64,000 bases of DNA. Origin: Paenibacillaceae bacterium. Lineage in GTDB: Bacteria; Bacillota; Bacilli; Paenibacillales; Paenibacillaceae. Shown here piece by piece: positions 52,401-61,154 of this stretch. The notes beneath the pieces are model-generated. The model saw only the letters and a list, made by a program, of their open reading frames with translations, did not search any database and was not told the DNA's origin. Position 1 is the first letter of the stretch. Each line of letters begins with the position of its first letter. Location: contig REGQ01000017.1 of NCBI GenBank assembly GCA_004134985.1, forward strand, positions 57,190 to 121,189, read 5' to 3'. A program made the position numbers and the translations under genes.

Positions 52401-53139
52401 GTTGGATGCCAATTCGCTCGACACCAAACGGTCCACAGGGGTCATCTATCTGCCAGACAGTAAGGAGTTCCGCTCTGTATCCACTGTTTTCACCGAAGGC
52501 AAGGATGGAAAAGTGACCGCAGAATTAAAAAGGAAAGGCAATAGTATTTACACGATAGTGGAATCAAACCGTCATTACAAGGATGTTACGATGCCATGGG
52601 CACAGCAGGCGGTTGATCGGGCTTCAGCCCGGCTCATCGTCTCCGGGGAAACTGCCGACCGCTTCGGAGCGAGCTCGAACATTACCCGTGCCGAATTCAC
52701 TGCTGTTCTAATAAAAGGGCTCGGCATTCTCCCGGATTACAAACATCATCCGTTCCTTGATGTCCGCTCAGGGGCGCAGTATGCCGGGGACATCGCTTCT
52801 GCCCAGGCGCTTGGCCTGATTCAAGGCAAAACGGCGGATACGTTCCAGCCGAACGGACTCATTACCCGGCAGGAAATGGCCGCGATTTTGGCCCGTGCCT
52901 GGCAGTATGCGGGCTTGTCGGCTAAAGCCAATGATGCCGTGCTCGACCGATTCAGCGACAAAGCTGCAATTTCCGGTTATGCTAAAGCATCCGTTGCCTT
53001 AATGGCGGAGCAGCAAATTATGCAGGGCGTATCGTCATCAAGGTTCAGCCCGCAGACTCACGTGACGAAAGCGCAAGCGGTTGTCGCAATCATCCGATTG
53101 CTCGATGCCATTGAGTTGAGCAAACAGACTGCCAAATAA
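49450..53139 (+). CDS. SLH-anchored multidomain GH18 chitinase
   Basis: A 1229-residue exported enzyme from GTG 49450. It has a signal peptide (about 1-34, ending SYAEG) and three fibronectin III modules (about 50-330: APQNLRIVEGSITHNSVQF, PPQNLKVSTVTDSYITFQW, APPKDLQIVTANRSTVALG). The GH18 domain spans about 335-715 with the catalytic DGLDIDWEYP (acid Glu near residue 476) and MTYDYSGGWE. A fourth FnIII (about 725-810), a linker domain (about 840-1030), and three SLH repeats (about 1035-1220; RSGAQYAGDIASAQALGLIQ) follow. It degrades chitin at the cell surface, being held by secondary cell-wall polymer. It is monocistronic with its own terminator. Confidence 0.93.
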   Translation: MYYSARRSQLSTISLLLCLALLFSSLFNAAVSYAEGEGEQEQTVDEDLAPEQDPLAPQNLRIVEGSITHNSVQFVWDFIGADLDPPNGNYIDVWKAYPAENENDYITDANLWHHSIGQLKPETTYSIYITWHERPATKAHRSNIVTFTTLEDTTEYKEAPLAPPQNLKVSTVTDSYITFQWTGSPGADGYDFYLNGGYLGGIWDGSNSFTYPWPENQNETDFKFTVGAQKNAGGIKTTSKDSNIVHITRGTLAPPKDLQIVTANRSTVALGWAPVPGATAYDIYQDDKLIGTTDTSRYVAKGLKESQAYQYAIAARNGVWESSKSDSITAVPGANYTNVTYFAAWSIFDRKFFPENVDVSQVTHINYAFADICWRKAGTKILSCQNKDIELQKDYVYDGEIIIGDNDADLKNYAAFADIKKNNPNLKMMVSVGGWSWSKNFSNVAADEVTRRTFANSAVKFLRAYELDGLDIDWEYPVEGGEDHNVHSPNDKQNFTLLMKTVREALDAAGSEDGKYYLLTIASGQGDNFVVNADLANSTNYLDFISIMTYDYSGGWETLANHNAPLYHDSKLPKPSAPRNNVRGGALGHLNGGVPDYKLVLGVPFYGKGWEGCEPPGQYSTCAGPSAGQWEKGIYDYTELETNYVDKNGYTRYWNDAAKVSYVYNPEKKIFITYNDRTSMIYSASLVKTLNLAGTMNWEVSGDRNRTLIDQLKHDLPIDGKVNPDALAAPSNVAVVASTPTSLQVKWDAVAEATGYEVFINNQYVGYTETTQYDLKSLTASTNYNIDVFAIVKEAQQVEAVSPASKTLRAATQANPSSGYVQLPSYVPPTPDKDSNELDTTVVKTNGKWRINVAKDTAIKSIKAAKEHSFTIKAGSEASAIEVYVPKEVIQALVEKGADTSLVVIWNGISYKIPAEAINRNTDIRITIAPPDADTAAAIDKLAKDSGLTLRADALDFKIEKLVSGDTYEEITDFGEYNLHRSYTLDANSLDTKRSTGVIYLPDSKEFRSVSTVFTEGKDGKVTAELKRKGNSIYTIVESNRHYKDVTMPWAQQAVDRASARLIVSGETADRFGASSNITRAEFTAVLIKGLGILPDYKHHPFLDVRSGAQYAGDIASAQALGLIQGKTADTFQPNGLITRQEMAAILARAWQYAGLSAKANDAVLDRFSDKAAISGYAKASVALMAEQQIMQGVSSSRFSPQTHVTKAQAVVAIIRLLDAIELSKQTAK

Positions 53140-53149
53140 AATAAATAAA

Positions 53150-53195
53150 GAGGGCTGTACTGCGGCAGTTTGTCCTGCCGGGTACAGCCCTTTGT
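53150..53195 (+). terminator. Terminator after the chitinase gene
   Basis: AGGGCTGTAC (53151-53160) pairs with GTACAGCCCT (53182-53191), with an inner CGGCAG/CTGCCG stem, followed by TTTG. Confidence 0.85.
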
Positions 53196-53215
53196 ATTAA
53201 CGCACTTAAGCAAGC

Positions 53216-53337
53216 TTAGCGCACAGGCAATTGGACAACCACTGTCGTCCCCTTCCCTACCTGGCTTTTCATTTCTATGTTTCCATGATGGAGGGTCACG
53301 ATTTTCTTGGCGATGGCAACCCGAGACCCAATCCCAT
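53216..53337 (-). pseudogene. C-terminal remnant of a histidine kinase
   Basis: About 39 codons read GIGSRVAIAKKIVTLHHGNI, then EMKSQVGKGTTVVVQLPVR and stop. This matches the G2 box and last strands of a HATPase domain (GLG-x-AIAKKIVELHGG, GKGT-x-F). A complete kinase would need over 300 residues upstream. Only a short, unrelated extension precedes it. Confidence 0.65.
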
Positions 53338-53598
53338 CCATATCATTTTCCAAGATATTATTCGCATAGATGATAACATGATAGCCCTCCAGCATTCTGC
53401 AGTTTGTTTGAGAGCCGGCCCTCAACTTCATTTGAAATCATAGCACAATAATATGAACGGAGAGTGAACCTCCTGATTAAACGTAGCAGTTAGAGCTCGC
53501 CAATGGTGAATAAGGTTGCAAGTAAACGGCGGCAGGTTGCAGATCGCTTCCAATTGATATCATTAACAATTGACAGTTGTTTCATCCTTTGAACGCAT

Positions 53599-53632
53599 AA
53601 AAACCGCATAGCAGCAAGCCATTGCGGTTTTT
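53599..53632. terminator. Terminator after the stalk/DUF5050 gene
   Basis: AAAAACCGCA (53599-53608) pairs with TGCGGTTTTT (53623-53632), giving A and T tracts on both sides. It lies 47 nt beyond the stop at 53679. Confidence 0.8.
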
Positions 53633-53678
53633 ATAAATGACGATTGTATTGTTGGTTTGGCCGGTCGCGTGGCTGCTT

Positions 53679-55229
53679 CTAATTCTTTATGCTCTTCACC
53701 GTGTTTCTGTAGCCGCTATAGAGCGAGGCGATTTTTTTGCGGCCGGAACCATCGCTTTTCATTACAAAGACATCGCCATAAATCGAATAGTAAATATAGT
53801 TACCTAGCACCTGAAGGTTTTTGATGCGTTTCCAGCCGTCATCATAATCGAGGTCCCCATGCACCAGCCTTGTTTTCGTCCCGTTGGAGAGATTGGCTTT
53901 ATACAAAGTCTGCGTCCAAGCGTCCCTTCCCTGATAATCCTCCGTGAAATAAATAAAACCTTTATCCACTGCAAGGATACTTACGCCTGACTGCTTCAGC
54001 TGGCAAATCACTTGTTTGTTCGAACCGTCCACATTCATGACACGCACCGTTTTGGAATGAAGGTCAAGATAATAAATTTTGTTATTGGCAATGATGCTAT
54101 GCCCGATATCCGCATCGCCGGAGAGCTTAGTTTTGCTGCCCCCGTCTTTGGTCATCCGATATAATGCCCATCGTTTGTTCTCATAGTGGCCGTAGTAAAT
54201 CCAGTTGCCCAGGCTGTATCGGATAAAAGCGTCCGTTCCGGTTAGCTTTGTCTTCTTGCCTTTGTGCAGCTTGAAGATCGTATACTCGTCCAAAACATCT
54301 GTAAACCAGATCGTATCCTTCTCAATAATCATATTTTCTTGCATAAGATATCCTTTGCCCAGCACTTGGCGCTTGGAGCTGTCAGCTTCGCTGATTTTGA
54401 CAATATTGTTCTTGGCGTTGTAGTATTGCTGGCCGTCCTGGACGGCGATAAGGCTCATGCTTTCACTCGGGTCAAGCTCAATTGTGCTGCTGTTTCCATT
54501 CAGATCGGTTTTATAGATGAACAGATTATTCGTTCCCCAATCGCTCTCTGCTATGTAAAAATGCTGATCAGATATGTCCTCTACTTTGCTTATCCGCCCC
54601 CACGGCACATCACCAACATCCTGCAGCTTCTTCTTAATGCTCGTCCCGTCTGCAAATACGTAAAGCAGCTCTTGACCGCCAGAATAGACAGCCTTGGGTT
54701 TGAGTGCCAGTTCAAGTTCGGACAGTGTGCTTTTTGAAATGACCGGGGTCTTGTCGCTAATGATAATGATACCGTTTTTGTAATAAAGCTTTTGATGGAA
54801 AATATCTTCAACAACATGCCTTAAAGGCAGGTAGGTTGTGCCATTAATGGTTTGACTGGCTGTATTCATCGCCAATTTCTTTCCATTAATCGATAGCGAT
54901 GGTTCCCCTACTGTCATCTTGGCTTTGTCACCGTTCACACTGATCGTAATTTCCTGCGTCTTAGCATTCCATGACAGCTTGCCGCCAAGTTTTTCAGAGA
55001 TGAATCGTAAAGGGACGAACGTATTGCCCTTCTCTGCAAAAGGAGCAATCTCTTTGTTCTTGTCGTCAATTCTGCCTTGCTTGCCCTTTACATATACTTT
55101 GGGGCTGTCGATGCACAGCACGATAGAATTGTTAATTTCAGGAAGAACATTTTCTTTGGCTGCTGCTGTCAGGGCAGCAAGGAAACAGCCAGCCAATAAA
55201 ATTGTGATCGTAAACGCTCTTTTGAGCAT
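53679..55229 (-). CDS. Secreted stalk-domain plus DUF5050 propeller protein
   Basis: A 516-residue exported protein. The signal peptide (about 1-24) ends TAAAKE. A copper-amine-oxidase-like stalk (about 30-160) has GNTFVPLRFISEKLGGKLSW and a second half NGTTYLPLRHVVEDIFHQKL. A DUF5050-type beta-propeller (about 190-510) has blades such as SLGNWIYYGHYENKRWALYR and VLGNYIYYSIYGDVFVMKSD. Such proteins are extracellular or wall-associated and have no known activity. Monocistronic with its own terminator. Confidence 0.88.
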   Translation of the reverse strand: MLKRAFTITILLAGCFLAALTAAAKENVLPEINNSIVLCIDSPKVYVKGKQGRIDDKNKEIAPFAEKGNTFVPLRFISEKLGGKLSWNAKTQEITISVNGDKAKMTVGEPSLSINGKKLAMNTASQTINGTTYLPLRHVVEDIFHQKLYYKNGIIIISDKTPVISKSTLSELELALKPKAVYSGGQELLYVFADGTSIKKKLQDVGDVPWGRISKVEDISDQHFYIAESDWGTNNLFIYKTDLNGNSSTIELDPSESMSLIAVQDGQQYYNAKNNIVKISEADSSKRQVLGKGYLMQENMIIEKDTIWFTDVLDEYTIFKLHKGKKTKLTGTDAFIRYSLGNWIYYGHYENKRWALYRMTKDGGSKTKLSGDADIGHSIIANNKIYYLDLHSKTVRVMNVDGSNKQVICQLKQSGVSILAVDKGFIYFTEDYQGRDAWTQTLYKANLSNGTKTRLVHGDLDYDDGWKRIKNLQVLGNYIYYSIYGDVFVMKSDGSGRKKIASLYSGYRNTVKSIKN

Positions 55230-55346
55230 CAGTGAACCCCCTAATAATTTGAAATGATTTCCATTCCAAATATATTACCACTAATTTTGGCATCGTGCGC
55301 ATATGCGACAGAACTTTTATAAATTATTAAAGTTATATTCGACTAA

Positions 55347-55385
55347 AAAACCCGCCCCAATGAACACAAGGGAACGGGCCATTCT
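55347..55385 (-). terminator. Probable terminator after the Fic gene
   Basis: On the minus strand CCCGTTCCC, a short loop and GGGGCGGG are followed by TTTTTTAG (complement of about 55344-55351). The stem includes G-U pairs. It sits 8 nt beyond the Fic stop. Confidence 0.6.
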
Positions 55386-55392
55386 CGTAAAT

Positions 55393-56091
55393 TTACTTTA
55401 CCGCGCCAATATATCTCTGCAGACTTTCTTCTACACACCCGGCAATGAATTGAATAAATGGTTTCTTATCAGAGTCTATACTTGCGGCTTCTAAAGTTTC
55501 ATAGTATTTCAACCGGTCGGCGTTTGCCGCTTTAACAATTGCTGGCGGGAATCCGTTTTTCATTAAAATCAAATTCATTAATAGTCGCGCGGTACGGCCA
55601 TTCCCATCAGAGAACGGATGGATGTGAACATAGCGGAAATGAAACTCCGCGGCCAACTCAACCGGATGCACAATTTCTGCGTTATCATTATACCATTGCA
55701 TGAGTTGTTCCATCTTTTCGGCGAGTACATTAATCAAACGATATCTCCCTGCATTTTCATCATCAATATTTTTAAGCACCAAATGGTGAATCGATTTTAT
55801 TACATACTCCGTTAATGCAATATTTCTATTTACTATATCCTGTACATAATATATTGCTTCTGAATGGTTAACAATCTCAAAATGCTCACGCAGCTTTTTA
55901 CCGCCAATCGTCAGTCCTTCTTCAAGAACAAGCTTTGTTTCCAGTAGGGTAAGTGTGTTGCCCTCAATTGCATTGGAGTTGTAAGTCCACTCGACTTGAT
56001 ATACCTCTTCCAGATTTTTTACAGCAGCCGCTGGCAAGGGACGCAGTTCGTCCAATTCTTTTTTTAATTGATCGATTTTTGTAAAATTCAT
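55393..56091 (-). CDS. Fic family protein (AMP transferase type)
   Basis: A 232-residue Fic protein. The active-site loop HPFSDGNGRTARLL (about residues 152-165) matches HPFx[D/E]GNGRxxR, with catalytic His and the Arg needed for ATP. The N-terminal SNAIEGN (about 36-42) matches the autoinhibitory [S/T]xxxE[G/N] helix of class II Fic proteins, so the enzyme may self-inhibit. These enzymes transfer AMP to Ser/Thr/Tyr of target proteins. It stands alone with no antitoxin gene, consistent with intramolecular inhibition. Targets are unknown. Confidence 0.9.
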   Translation of the reverse strand: MNFTKIDQLKKELDELRPLPAAAVKNLEEVYQVEWTYNSNAIEGNTLTLLETKLVLEEGLTIGGKKLREHFEIVNHSEAIYYVQDIVNRNIALTEYVIKSIHHLVLKNIDDENAGRYRLINVLAEKMEQLMQWYNDNAEIVHPVELAAEFHFRYVHIHPFSDGNGRTARLLMNLILMKNGFPPAIVKAANADRLKYYETLEAASIDSDKKPFIQFIAGCVEESLQRYIGAVK

Positions 56092-56196
56092 ATGGCCCCT
56101 GCCCTCCCTCTATTATTACCATTATAACACAGTTTGCGCTGCTTAGACGGAAAGGGGGAGGAGACGGATTTCTCAGAAATCTGGTTTTTTATATTT

Positions 56197-57855
56197 TCAA
56201 GGATGATGTGGCAGCTGTTTTTTTTGTTGCTCCAATCGGCTCGTCTCCACTTCAATCCGGCTCGTGTCAATGCGTTCAAACAGCAGCGTCAAATTTTCGA
56301 TTTTCCGGCCAGCAGGTACAGTAATCACATCCCAGCCCGGATGTTCCAGTCCCAGAAACCCTCTTATTTGCTCACATGAAAAAGGAATAAACGGCTGCAG
56401 CAAGTTGGCTAAATTCGCGATCAATTGAACACAGGTGTGCAGTGTATAGCTGCATGCTTCACGATTTTCCTTCAACTGTGCCCATGGCTTCTGCTCGTCA
56501 AAAAATTTGTTGGCGCCGCGGACAAATGCGAATATCCGCTCAAGCGCTTCCTTGAGATGGCCTTTTTCGATCAAATCGCCTGATTCGCGGTACAACTTGG
56601 CAATTTCCCCCAGCCATTCTTCTTCAAGCTGTCCTTCAGGAACAGCTCCCCCATAGGATTTATCGATAAAAGCCAGCGTTCGATTCACAAAATTCCCGAA
56701 TGCGCCCAGCAATTCCCCATTGTGGCTATAAATAAATTCCCGCCAGGAGAAGTCCGTATCGCGTTTCTCGGGACCGTTAGCAATGAGAAAATAACGAATC
56801 GAGTCTGGCTGATATCGACTCAAAATGTCGGGCACCCAGACCGCCCAATTGCGGCTGGTTGAGAACTTTTTGCCCTCCAGGGTCATGTATTCAGAGGAAA
56901 TAATCCGATCGGGCAATTGCAAACCTCCGACTCCCATAAGGATCGCTGGCCAAATGAGCGTATGGAACGGGATATTGTCTTTGCCGTGGACATAATAAGC
57001 GGTTATCTTCTCGTTGCCTTCCTGCCAGAATGATCTCCAATCGCCGCCGGTCTCCGCTGCCCACTGCTTGCTTGCTGACAAGTATCCACTGACAGCTTCC
57101 ACCCATACGTATATTTTTTTATCCTCATAGCCTTCGATAGGGACAGCAACGCCCCAGGTCAAGTCTCGGGTCGCCGCTCGGTCTTGAAGTCCTTCCTCCA
57201 GATACCGCCTGGTCAGTTGAATAGCATTGTCCCCCCACTCCCTGGCTTCACTTGCGTACGCCGTCAATGCCTCCTGGAATTTGGAGAGCGCAAGGTAGAA
57301 ATGTTCCGTTGGACGCTCGACAGGAGGATTCCCGCATAGCTTGCAAGTCTTATCGGATAAATCCGCAGGATCGAGCAATGTTGAACAAGCATCGCACTGA
57401 TCACCTCGGGCACGGCTTCCGCATACGGGACAATTGCCTTCCACATACCGATCCGGCAAAAAGCGCTGATCCGTTTCGCAATAGGTTTGCTGGTTCGTTT
57501 GTCTGTATAGATGATCATTTTCCAATAAGCTCAAAAACAATTCTTGGACAACCTGATGATGAAACGACTGGTCCGTCCGGGTATAGAGATCATAAGTAAA
57601 ACCTAATTGGTGAAAGCAATCAACAAACTCCTGATGGTACCGGTCCGCAATATCACTTGGCGCAACACCTTCCTGGATCGCCTGAACAGCGACAGGTGTG
57701 CCGTGACAATCGCTGCCGGATACATACAACACCTTCTGTCCCTTCGCACGGTAATAACGCGCCAATACATCCCCGGGCAATAAACTCGCCAATCGTCCCA
57801 AATGCAAAGAACCATTTGCATAAGGCCATGCTCCGCCAATGAATATGTTCGCCAT
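56197..57855 (-). CDS. metG: Methionyl-tRNA synthetase (short form, T-box controlled)
   Basis: A 552-residue class I synthetase. HLGR at residues 18-21 is the HIGH site. [20 protein letters not shown] plus KTCKLC gives the zinc-binding Cys pairs near residues 140-175, and KKFSTSRNW near 328 is the KMSKS equivalent. The anticodon-binding domain completes it; the C-terminal tRNA-binding (EMAP-like) domain of the main firmicute MetRS is absent. A T-box leader with a Met specifier controls it. It may be a second MetRS of the genome, for example induced by Met starvation or giving inhibitor tolerance; that depends on another metG elsewhere. Confidence 0.92.
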   Translation of the reverse strand: MANIFIGGAWPYANGSLHLGRLASLLPGDVLARYYRAKGQKVLYVSGSDCHGTPVAVQAIQEGVAPSDIADRYHQEFVDCFHQLGFTYDLYTRTDQSFHHQVVQELFLSLLENDHLYRQTNQQTYCETDQRFLPDRYVEGNCPVCGSRARGDQCDACSTLLDPADLSDKTCKLCGNPPVERPTEHFYLALSKFQEALTAYASEAREWGDNAIQLTRRYLEEGLQDRAATRDLTWGVAVPIEGYEDKKIYVWVEAVSGYLSASKQWAAETGGDWRSFWQEGNEKITAYYVHGKDNIPFHTLIWPAILMGVGGLQLPDRIISSEYMTLEGKKFSTSRNWAVWVPDILSRYQPDSIRYFLIANGPEKRDTDFSWREFIYSHNGELLGAFGNFVNRTLAFIDKSYGGAVPEGQLEEEWLGEIAKLYRESGDLIEKGHLKEALERIFAFVRGANKFFDEQKPWAQLKENREACSYTLHTCVQLIANLANLLQPFIPFSCEQIRGFLGLEHPGWDVITVPAGRKIENLTLLFERIDTSRIEVETSRLEQQKKQLPHHP

Positions 57856-58246
57856 ACTAAGCTCCCCCTTATTGTCAAGCCTGAACGGCTTTGCCGTCCT
57901 TGAAAAAACACAAAAAAACCCTCATCCCAAAGGGACGAGAGTTTATGCTCACGTGGTACCACCCAAATTTTATCAATGCCTTGCAGCATTCACCTCTTCA
58001 GGTACGGCGCGGATTGCGCTTATACCCTAGCACTGTAACGGATGCGGGTTCCGGCGCAGCCTACAACCAAATGAGGTTTCGATGCGCAGCTCAGAGACCA
58101 TGTTCCCAAAGTTCTTCTTTACTCCTTTTCAGCTGCCGGAGCTCTCTGTTGAAAGATATCGCTTTGGTACTCTTTCTCTTCTTAGCTTTTATCAATATGT
58201 AATGTAAGTTAATGGAGATTATACTGAACCCCTGCTCCGATGTCAA
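57856..58246 (-). promoter_or_regulatory. T-box riboswitch leader of metG with strong promoter
   Basis: On the minus strand TTGACA (complement of 58241-58246), 17 nt and TATAAT (complement of 58218-58223) form a consensus promoter. The leader contains an AGTA loop-E-like bulge and the specifier ATG (complement of 58099-58101) in context GAACATGG. The T-box motif is TGGGTGGTACCACG (complement of 57952-57965). A terminator, CTCTCGTCCC and GGGATGAGGG followed by T7, lies at about 57911-57942. Uncharged tRNA-Met should prevent termination and turn on metG. Confidence 0.92.
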
Positions 58247-58274
58247 GATTGAATTATAGCTTATATTATCAAAC

Positions 58275-59885
58275 TTACTTTGTCGCCTGCCCGCCAATCA
58301 GCTCCCAATCTGAGGCCGTATAGCTGCCCATAAACCATAAGGAAACGCCTTGGAGCTCATAAAACTTGGCAAGCCATATTTTCTTCGCGACGCTTTGTGT
58401 GTCTTCATAAAACAGCTCATGGCTGCCGCGTTCATCCGTAAACGTCGCCTTTCTCACAAAGTAAGGCATCGTCAAAGTGCTGTCCACGTCCTTCAAGGCC
58501 AGCCGCTTCTCGACATCTGTGATGGCTGGACTAAGCGGAGGCGCAGTTGTGCCGCTCGCTGTAATCCACTGATTCGCCTGTTTCGAAATGCCTAACACCA
58601 GTTTTTCTTTCGGGATCGACTGGAGCGCTGTGGCAATCGTGTCGTTGACTAGCGGCAAGGGCGCCGAAGGCAGCTTGCTTTCGTGATGGGTGAAGTCGTA
58701 GGCCATCAGAATAACGGTGTCTGCCAGCTTACCAATTGCCTCTAGATCATAGCCTTTATAATAATGAATAGGAGGAACGGCTACAGATAGCGTTGACGAG
58801 CCCAGCTGCTTTCTCAAATTTTGCAGAAACTGAACATAATCAGCCGCACTTCCCGCTTCTTTCAAGCCTTCGAAATCAATGCTCACCCCATCGAAGCCGT
58901 AAGACGGATCGTTTAAGACCACAAGCAAAGATTGAATAAAAGCCTCCTGCGCCGGCTTATCCTTTAGAAAATCCTTCAGATCGCCGTTGTCGTAAAATAC
59001 CATCAGTTCCTTGTTGATCTCAGCAGCATCCGCGGCGGCAATCGCTTCCTCATATCCGCTCGGAATTCGATTGACAGTGGAAGTGGTGTTTAATTTCGCC
59101 TCCCCTGAGCCGCCGTATTCCAGATGTGACCAGCCAAAAATAACATTGGCAAGCTTGTTCATCTGGTTGATCGCCGGGTAGGATTGAATGGCATAGTAAC
59201 CGGTAAAATCGATCGTTTGCAAGGCAATCCGCTTATCGATCAACCGATAGATAACGGCTGCCGCCTGCTTGCGAATTAACGGATCATTAGGCTTAAATCC
59301 AGCAGAAGCACCCTCCATAATGTCGTGATGCGCGGCATAATAAAGATAGGGCTGCATAGCCTCATCTATCGTGGCTTGATCCTTAAAAGCCCGCTTATCC
59401 CGCTCCTTCTTCCAATCGGTGGACAGCCATCGCTGACGCGTCTCTTCATTCGCCGACTCCATCAGCGATTTCCCGACCAGCATTGCAACCTCCTGTCTGG
59501 TAATCGTCTGCGTTGGATGGAGCAATCCCTCTTTATCTAGCAAACTATCCATCCATTTACGTTCATAGGCAGCAGCAATATACGGCGCAGACCAGCGGTT
59601 CTTTGCTACATCAGCCGGGGTGTTGCCGCTGACGGCACCTCGATCCAACTGGCTCGCCATGACAAGCAATTTAATGAAGGCCTCTCTGGATAAGTCCGCA
59701 TTCGGACGATAGGTTCGATCCTCGTAACCGCTAATAATGCCCATCGCAGACAACGTATAAATCGGTTCTCTTGAATAATCATCCTCTTCATCCTTGAATG
59801 GCAGGAGTTGAACATCATATGCAAAAGCTTGACTTGCGAACAGCACAGCAAATACCAAAGACAGTAAGCTTACCCTTCTAAGCAT
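58275..59885 (-). CDS. SLH-domain plus GH18-like secreted hydrolase
   Basis: I start at ATG 59885 (AAGGAG 6 nt upstream), giving 536 residues. The signal peptide (about 1-22) is LRRVSLLSLVFAVLFASQAF. Three SLH repeats (about 30-220) have REPIYTLSAMGIISGYEDRT, YRPNADLSREAFIKLLVMAS and RKQAAAVIYRLID. A GH18 domain (about 230-530) has the catalytic segment FDGVSIDFEGL, with the acid Glu kept but Ser at the second Asp position of DxxDxDxE, and VILMAYDFTHHESKLPSAPL. YaaH/YdhD-like enzymes cut N-acetylglucosaminyl bonds in cortex or wall glycans. It is probably cell-wall anchored. Confidence 0.88.
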   Translation of the reverse strand: MLRRVSLLSLVFAVLFASQAFAYDVQLLPFKDEEDDYSREPIYTLSAMGIISGYEDRTYRPNADLSREAFIKLLVMASQLDRGAVSGNTPADVAKNRWSAPYIAAAYERKWMDSLLDKEGLLHPTQTITRQEVAMLVGKSLMESANEETRQRWLSTDWKKERDKRAFKDQATIDEAMQPYLYYAAHHDIMEGASAGFKPNDPLIRKQAAAVIYRLIDKRIALQTIDFTGYYAIQSYPAINQMNKLANVIFGWSHLEYGGSGEAKLNTTSTVNRIPSGYEEAIAAADAAEINKELMVFYDNGDLKDFLKDKPAQEAFIQSLLVVLNDPSYGFDGVSIDFEGLKEAGSAADYVQFLQNLRKQLGSSTLSVAVPPIHYYKGYDLEAIGKLADTVILMAYDFTHHESKLPSAPLPLVNDTIATALQSIPKEKLVLGISKQANQWITASGTTAPPLSPAITDVEKRLALKDVDSTLTMPYFVRKATFTDERGSHELFYEDTQSVAKKIWLAKFYELQGVSLWFMGSYTASDWELIGGQATK

Positions 59886-59996
59886 GACAATCTCCTTTCC
59901 CTCTATCACTTGCATTTAGTATACTGTTATGACAATCATAACCATATAACAGACGAAATGATAAAGGGAGAAGTTTCATAGTCAGGTCAGTCGCAA

Positions 59997-60653
59997 TCAG
60001 TCAAAGCGGTACGTCCAAAACTGTTCGGTACCGAACCGCTCCCGAATTTCCGCCTCCGTATACTCCTTGCTCCCCAGCAGCTCCGCTGCCTGGAACTGCG
60101 AACGATGCGCTCTGATGGCGTCCATCTTCTGCTGCAGAAATTCGCTCACATCGACAACAATATCGGGCTGTCCGATTGTTTGCTCATAATTTCTGGCGAA
60201 TGCCATGCAGTGTACCGGCGGTCTCTCTCCCTCAGGCAATCTGGCCACCACGCGGACAACGGCGGCGCCGCAGGCGTCATGATCAGGATGAACGGCATAA
60301 CCCGGATAGAATGTAATGACCAGGGACGGTTCCAGCTCCGTCAGCAGATCGAAGATCCGCCCTTCCAGCAGGTCCTGCTCCTCAAATTCGATCATTTTAT
60401 CGTGGAAGCCGAGCATTCGCAAATCCTGAATGCCGATTGCGCGGCAGGCATCCTCCAATTCCTTCTTCCTTATTTCCGGAAGCGTCACGCGCGTGGCAAA
60501 CGGCGGAATTCCCATGTTCCGCCCCATTTCTCCCAGCGTCAGACAGGCGTAGGTCACTTGCGCCCCGTTCTGCAGTTGCATGGCCAGCGTTCCAGACACG
60601 CCAAAAGCCTCATCATCCGGATGCGGCAGCACAACTAATATATGCCGTTCCAT
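59997..60653 (-). CDS. bshB2: Bacillithiol biosynthesis deacetylase BshB2
   Basis: I start at ATG 60653 (AAGGAG 9 nt upstream); the ATG 9 nt earlier abuts that site. The 218-residue PIG-L/LmbE-type enzyme reads ERHILVVLPHPDDEAFGVSG, with metal ligands His and AspAsp in PHPDDE. CLTLGEMGRNMGIPPFATRV and TFYPGYAVHPDHDACGAAVV (HPDH) follow, the latter with the third metal ligand. It closely follows the pattern of B. subtilis YojG. It removes the acetyl group of GlcNAc-malate in bacillithiol synthesis. yojF lies directly upstream (21 nt), as in Bacillus. Confidence 0.93.
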   Translation of the reverse strand: MERHILVVLPHPDDEAFGVSGTLAMQLQNGAQVTYACLTLGEMGRNMGIPPFATRVTLPEIRKKELEDACRAIGIQDLRMLGFHDKMIEFEEQDLLEGRIFDLLTELEPSLVITFYPGYAVHPDHDACGAAVVRVVARLPEGERPPVHCMAFARNYEQTIGQPDIVVDVSEFLQQKMDAIRAHRSQFQAAELLGSKEYTEAEIRERFGTEQFWTYRFD

Positions 60654-60674
60654 ATTGCTCATCTCCTTTTTATA

Positions 60675-61019
60675 TCAGAAGGGCTCCCGGCTAAGCTGCA
60701 GGGCAACGACAAGCTTGCCTGCACTGTCGTGTCCCGCTATAATCAGTCGGTCCACCTCATTGTCATCATAGTGGGTCAGCCCCTCGGAGTAAATCCATCC
60801 TTGCGCCGTTTTCAGGCCGATTCGGAAGGGTCCCTCCCCGGTGATCGATCCGTGTGAATAACGAATGACCGCGTTGGTAATAAAGGTGGCGGTCGGATGC
60901 TTGGTGCTGTCCAGGTGGGCGGCGTAAGCGCCCGATGTCATCTCAAGATGCACATATAGCTCCTGATCCTTCAGCTGATCAATTCTGCGTTGTATTTCCG
61001 TTTGGCTAATAAGCTGCAC
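60675..61019 (-). CDS. yojF: YojF family (DUF1806) protein
   Basis: A 114-residue protein starting at GTG 61019 with GGAGGT 6 nt upstream. The family pattern is DQELYVHLEMTSGAYAAHLD, then ATFITNAVIRYSHGSITGEG, PFRIGLKTAQGWIYSEGLTH. The yojF-yojG (bshB2) order is conserved in Bacilli, and YojF is thought to accompany bacillithiol synthesis, but its activity is unknown. Confidence 0.9.
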   Translation of the reverse strand: MQLISQTEIQRRIDQLKDQELYVHLEMTSGAYAAHLDSTKHPTATFITNAVIRYSHGSITGEGPFRIGLKTAQGWIYSEGLTHYDDNEVDRLIIAGHDSAGKLVVALQLSREPF

Positions 61020-61154
61020 TCCGGCACCTCCGTCCTCGAACTATACAGTGCTGCAATAGAACCGCAAGAAGCAACTGTCAGCATCTTATGATTTCTTTGC
61101 TGCACTTCCGTTATTATAGCCCGAAAACGAGTTAAATCAAAAGCATCCCAATTC

